Below the pieces are notes generated by a model. That model was not told the DNA's origin. It did no database searches and worked only from the letters and a program-made list of their open reading frames with translations. From positions 5,250,001-5,314,000 of the forward strand of contig CM072877.1 of assembly GCA_036937835.1 (NCBI GenBank): a DNA stretch of 64,000 nt, written 5' to 3'. Shown here piece by piece: positions 61,132 through 64,000 of this stretch (positions within the stretch are counted from its first letter, which is position 1; each line of letters opens with the position of its first letter). This DNA comes from Pampus argenteus. Lineage: Eukaryota > Chordata > Actinopteri > Scombriformes > Stromateidae. A program made the translations under genes and the position numbers.

Positions 61132-61809
61132 GTAAATATCTGCTTCTGTGCTACTTGTGCTTTCATTCATTGCTGGCATGTTTTCGCTCAGTAAGCTAGC
61201 TGCGGCTACATTGTTAGCTAATGGTTTGGTGCTTTTGGCTCCTCAGTTTTCTCATGCTGCTGAATTTCTGTGTCATTTGCTTCGTCTGTGTATGAATTTG
61301 CGTGCGTTTATGTTGTTTTTGCTGGTTTGTTTGTGTCAATATTAATGAAAAGATTACGTTGATGTAATGTTGGTGTTTGTGTCTGGCATGTGATAGCTTG
61401 GTTGCTAATGTGGTTTGGAGTTACTATGGGGTTTTTATATTAGCTCATGTAAACTGTTTACTAGAGAATACTTTGATCAACTTAGCTTCATGGTGGTTCA
61501 TATAATTGAATAATCATTACTGTAGCAGTAAGTCTCTACTTGCTTTAAGAGTAAAGAGCAGCAGGTGTTTCTCCACATACTGTAAGTAGCTACATTTTAG
61601 TTGTAGGACATTTCTCTTGAATTATACCTTTAGTGTTTTGTCCAATGGTAGAAGAAATACTCAGATCCTTTACACAAGTCAAAATACTCCATTACACGTA
61701 AAACTCATGCTTTTAAAATCCAATTTAAGTAAAAGTAAAGCAGAATTTTTCTTCATTTTCTTTAAACCAGCCTCTGTAAATGATACATTGAGGTAGGGCT
61801 AGTTTAGCC

Positions 61810-62010
61810 TAGTGGTTCCCAACCTAGGGGTCGGGCCCTTCCGAAGAGTCACCGGATAAATCTGAGGGGTCGTGAGATTTTGTTGCTCTTTCTTTGTATC
61901 TAACATGGGAGAGGTGTAAAGGGTCATGGATATCTGAAACACGACGAGAAGTTACATCAACATTGATTTTTTTAGAATAGCTCACAAGGCTAAAAGCTTG
62001 AAAACCACTG
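61810..62010. mobile_element. hAT-type MITE (AGTGGTTCCCAAC ends)
   Basis: It starts tagtggttcccaacctaggg and ends gcttgaaaaccactg, imperfect inverted repeats of the CAGNGGTTC type used by hAT elements. Internal phrases (GGGGTCG, GGTCATGG) are typical of the common fish copies. The 8 bp target duplication is not clean. Confidence 0.7.
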
Positions 62011-62224
62011 GTTTTATTATTTAATCGTGTGTTGGATGTTATAAGGTGGCTGTGTGTATTTTTAATGAAAAATCTGTAAATATAGCTGTTGGATAAACGT
62101 ACAGTAAGAAGTACCCTCTGAAATGTAGTGTATAAAATGTATAAAAGTATTATTAATATTTAAGTAAAGTACCTCAAATATAAGTACAGTACTTGAATAA
62201 ATGTACTCATCTCTGATCTTGGTG

Positions 62225-62458
62225 TATGTTCATCTGAGGATAATTATTGAATTTCATCTTGATCAGATGAGAAGGGCTTTGCTTGCATTCAAGGGGAGTC
62301 ACAACATAATTGCTGCTTCACGTCAGTTAAACCTGCATACAGTCAGTTAGAGTCTTTCCTTTGAATCAGGACGCTGTTAGCATCCTGCCGCATGTTCATC
62401 TGAGGATAGATGAGCTTGGTCTCAAATGAGAGGGGCTTTGCTGGCGTTCAGGGGGAAA
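62225..62458. repeat. Two direct repeats of about 70 bp
   Basis: Both copies begin atgttcatctgaggata and end gggctttgct followed by a TTCA-GGGG stretch. They lie about 160 bp apart in the same orientation, with moderate divergence. Confidence 0.7.
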
Positions 62459-64000
62459 ACGCTGTTTCATAGATTTAGGATGGCAGTTACTTATGTGTTT
62501 TGGAGGGTTGTAATGTTAAAACCCTCCATTTGTCCTAAGCAGAGGTCAAACATTGTTGTTTAGGGGGATTAGCTCTGTCAGCAGAATCCTCCCCGCTGCT
62601 CGGATCCCTCAAACTGCCTTTTCGTCCAACCGTTTACCAAATTTTTTTTTGTCATATAATCAAGTAAATAGCATGAGCCACTTCTGACCAAAGCATTCAT
62701 TCAGGTGAAGCTTTAAACATGTGTTTGTTTCTTTATCTGACTGCAAGCACTGAATGCACACAGTCTATTACGATACAGTTTCTAGTACTACAGTATTCTA
62801 GTGAAGTACCGCAGGCATTGTGTATTCTGTAAGTCAGTACTGTTTGCATGCTCTAGGTGTCGCTGCAGGACTGTGTCTGTCGGCTCTCACTAGTTTTTGA
62901 ATCGAAAGGAAAATCAGTGTGGAGTTCAGCTGCAGGAACAGAGCATGACAGCAAAACATCTGAACAGGCCATCTTTCACATTTTATCATATATTCCTGCA
63001 TATTTACCCGACTATTAACAAGGATCTTCTCTTCACCAGTGAAAAATCTGATTATTATTATTATATTTTTTAATACAGCGGAACAAAACCACACTTCATG
63101 ATCTAAATATACAGTATGTGTCTTTTATTCATAACTTTAAATTATCTAATTTAATCTGTAACTAATCAGTCACACTTTTCTAATTTTGCACTAGCTCAGA
63201 CTTCTTTAATTTGTGCTTTATTTTATATATAAATAAATTTTTACAAAGATGAATTATAAAACATTAGAATTATTGTTGAGTTTGTAGAGCAGAATGTAAG
63301 ATAGACACAATAAGGCGGGTGGAGATGTCATTATTAACAAGTACATGCTAAGTGGGAATTTAAACAAACTGTTTTATTTACCTTCAGTAACCTTTTAGTT
63401 ATTGTTTATAAAGATTAAACTGACGTCTGCACAACGGTCATCAGATTCTGATTGAAATATTGCTAAACGGTGATTGGTGCATGGAAGTTTGTAACATCAC
63501 CTTTTCCTGTTGTAATTAATATGCAAGTTTGAATATTGCATCGTGCAGTGTCAGAAGTTTTAAATTGTAGCATTTTATATTTCCAGAAAGTGAAAGGAGA
63601 GGATGCAGAAGCGATAGAAAAAGGCAGACTGTGGTGGAGAAAGAGAAACAGATGCAACATATTTAGGTTTTAAGTAAAAGGTTAGTTATAATCCTTTGAG
63701 TAGTAACTGAGTTTTTTTCTGCTGCAGAATGCTGATCCAGTGATGCGTCAAGTTAGCCTCTGTGACCAAAATGGATTAATTACTATTAAACTATTAACTG
63801 TAGAAATATCAGATGTGTTGACCAAAATACGCAATGTGTCAATCCTCGCGTGTTAAATATTAAAGCCAACTGTCACAACCTTTTCAAACATTTCAGTAAT
63901 CTGAACCGAAAAAGAACTCCTCCCTGTAACACCCTCCTAATGGTGTCGGCGGGTTACTGAATATAATTCCCACATGAAACCTTGGCATTGTAACCAATGC

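Larger units (their letters stand above)
61132..64000. other. Right-end region, intron or intergenic
   Basis: No confident exon. It contains a hAT-type MITE (61810-62010) and a pair of direct repeats (62225-62300 and 62388-62458). A weak candidate exon at 63587-63666 would continue MFQ with about 26 codons to a stop, but nothing supports it beyond phase and an acceptor. Confidence 0.4.

Overview
The window is eukaryotic and almost certainly from a teleost fish. Genes are split by GT-AG introns, and (GT)n, (AT)n and homopolymer runs are frequent. There are several degenerate DNA transposons and a tRNA-derived SINE remnant. The neighbours TXNL1 and ATP8B1 also lie in the same chromosomal region in vertebrates (human 18q21). 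All gene models below were read by eye from splice sites, reading phase and family resemblance; no search was run.

Region 1 (1-18795, minus strand) is a head-to-tail array of Pim-like kinase units. Each unit has six short kinase exons flanked by Ser/Thr/Asn-rich exons made of degenerate trinucleotide-like repeats. Five units tile the region: P1 (1-4080, cut by the window edge), P2 (4124-9530), P3 (9722-12081, kinase truncated by a chimeric junction), P4 (12125-17551) and P5 (17597-18795, no kinase exons). The kinase keeps the ATP-binding lysine and the PPEW and WxLG motifs. It has lost the lysine of HRDxK and the whole DFG motif, so it looks like a pseudokinase. An approximately 8.0 kb duplication built the array. 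The linker exons are symmetric phase 1-1 exons with lengths divisible by three. Stop codons sit only 44-46 bp from the next unit's first exon, so it is open whether this is several genes or one large transcription unit.

Region 2 (18796-26419) holds a decayed stretch with a hAT transposase remnant (20230-20514), then TXNL1 (minus, eight exons, 20996-24946, 289 codons plus stop, complete). TXNL1 introns carry a SINE-like and a hAT-like element.

Region 3 (26420-52500, plus strand) is ATP8B1, a phospholipid-flippase P4-ATPase. It has a probable non-coding first exon near 26420-26629, a 9 kb first intron full of simple repeats and old elements, and 29 coding exons (35771-51077) adding up to exactly 1241 codons plus stop. 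Two members of one inverted-repeat element family lie in intron 2 and just downstream of the 3' UTR, in opposite orientations.

Region 4 (53654-59253) holds an intact single-exon TRIM E3 ligase gene (552 codons) and a damaged tandem copy of it, including its promoter region. Region 5 (59254-64000) is mostly featureless. It has a GC-rich promoter-like island near 60980-61131 that may start an unidentified plus-strand gene, a hAT-type MITE and a pair of direct repeats.
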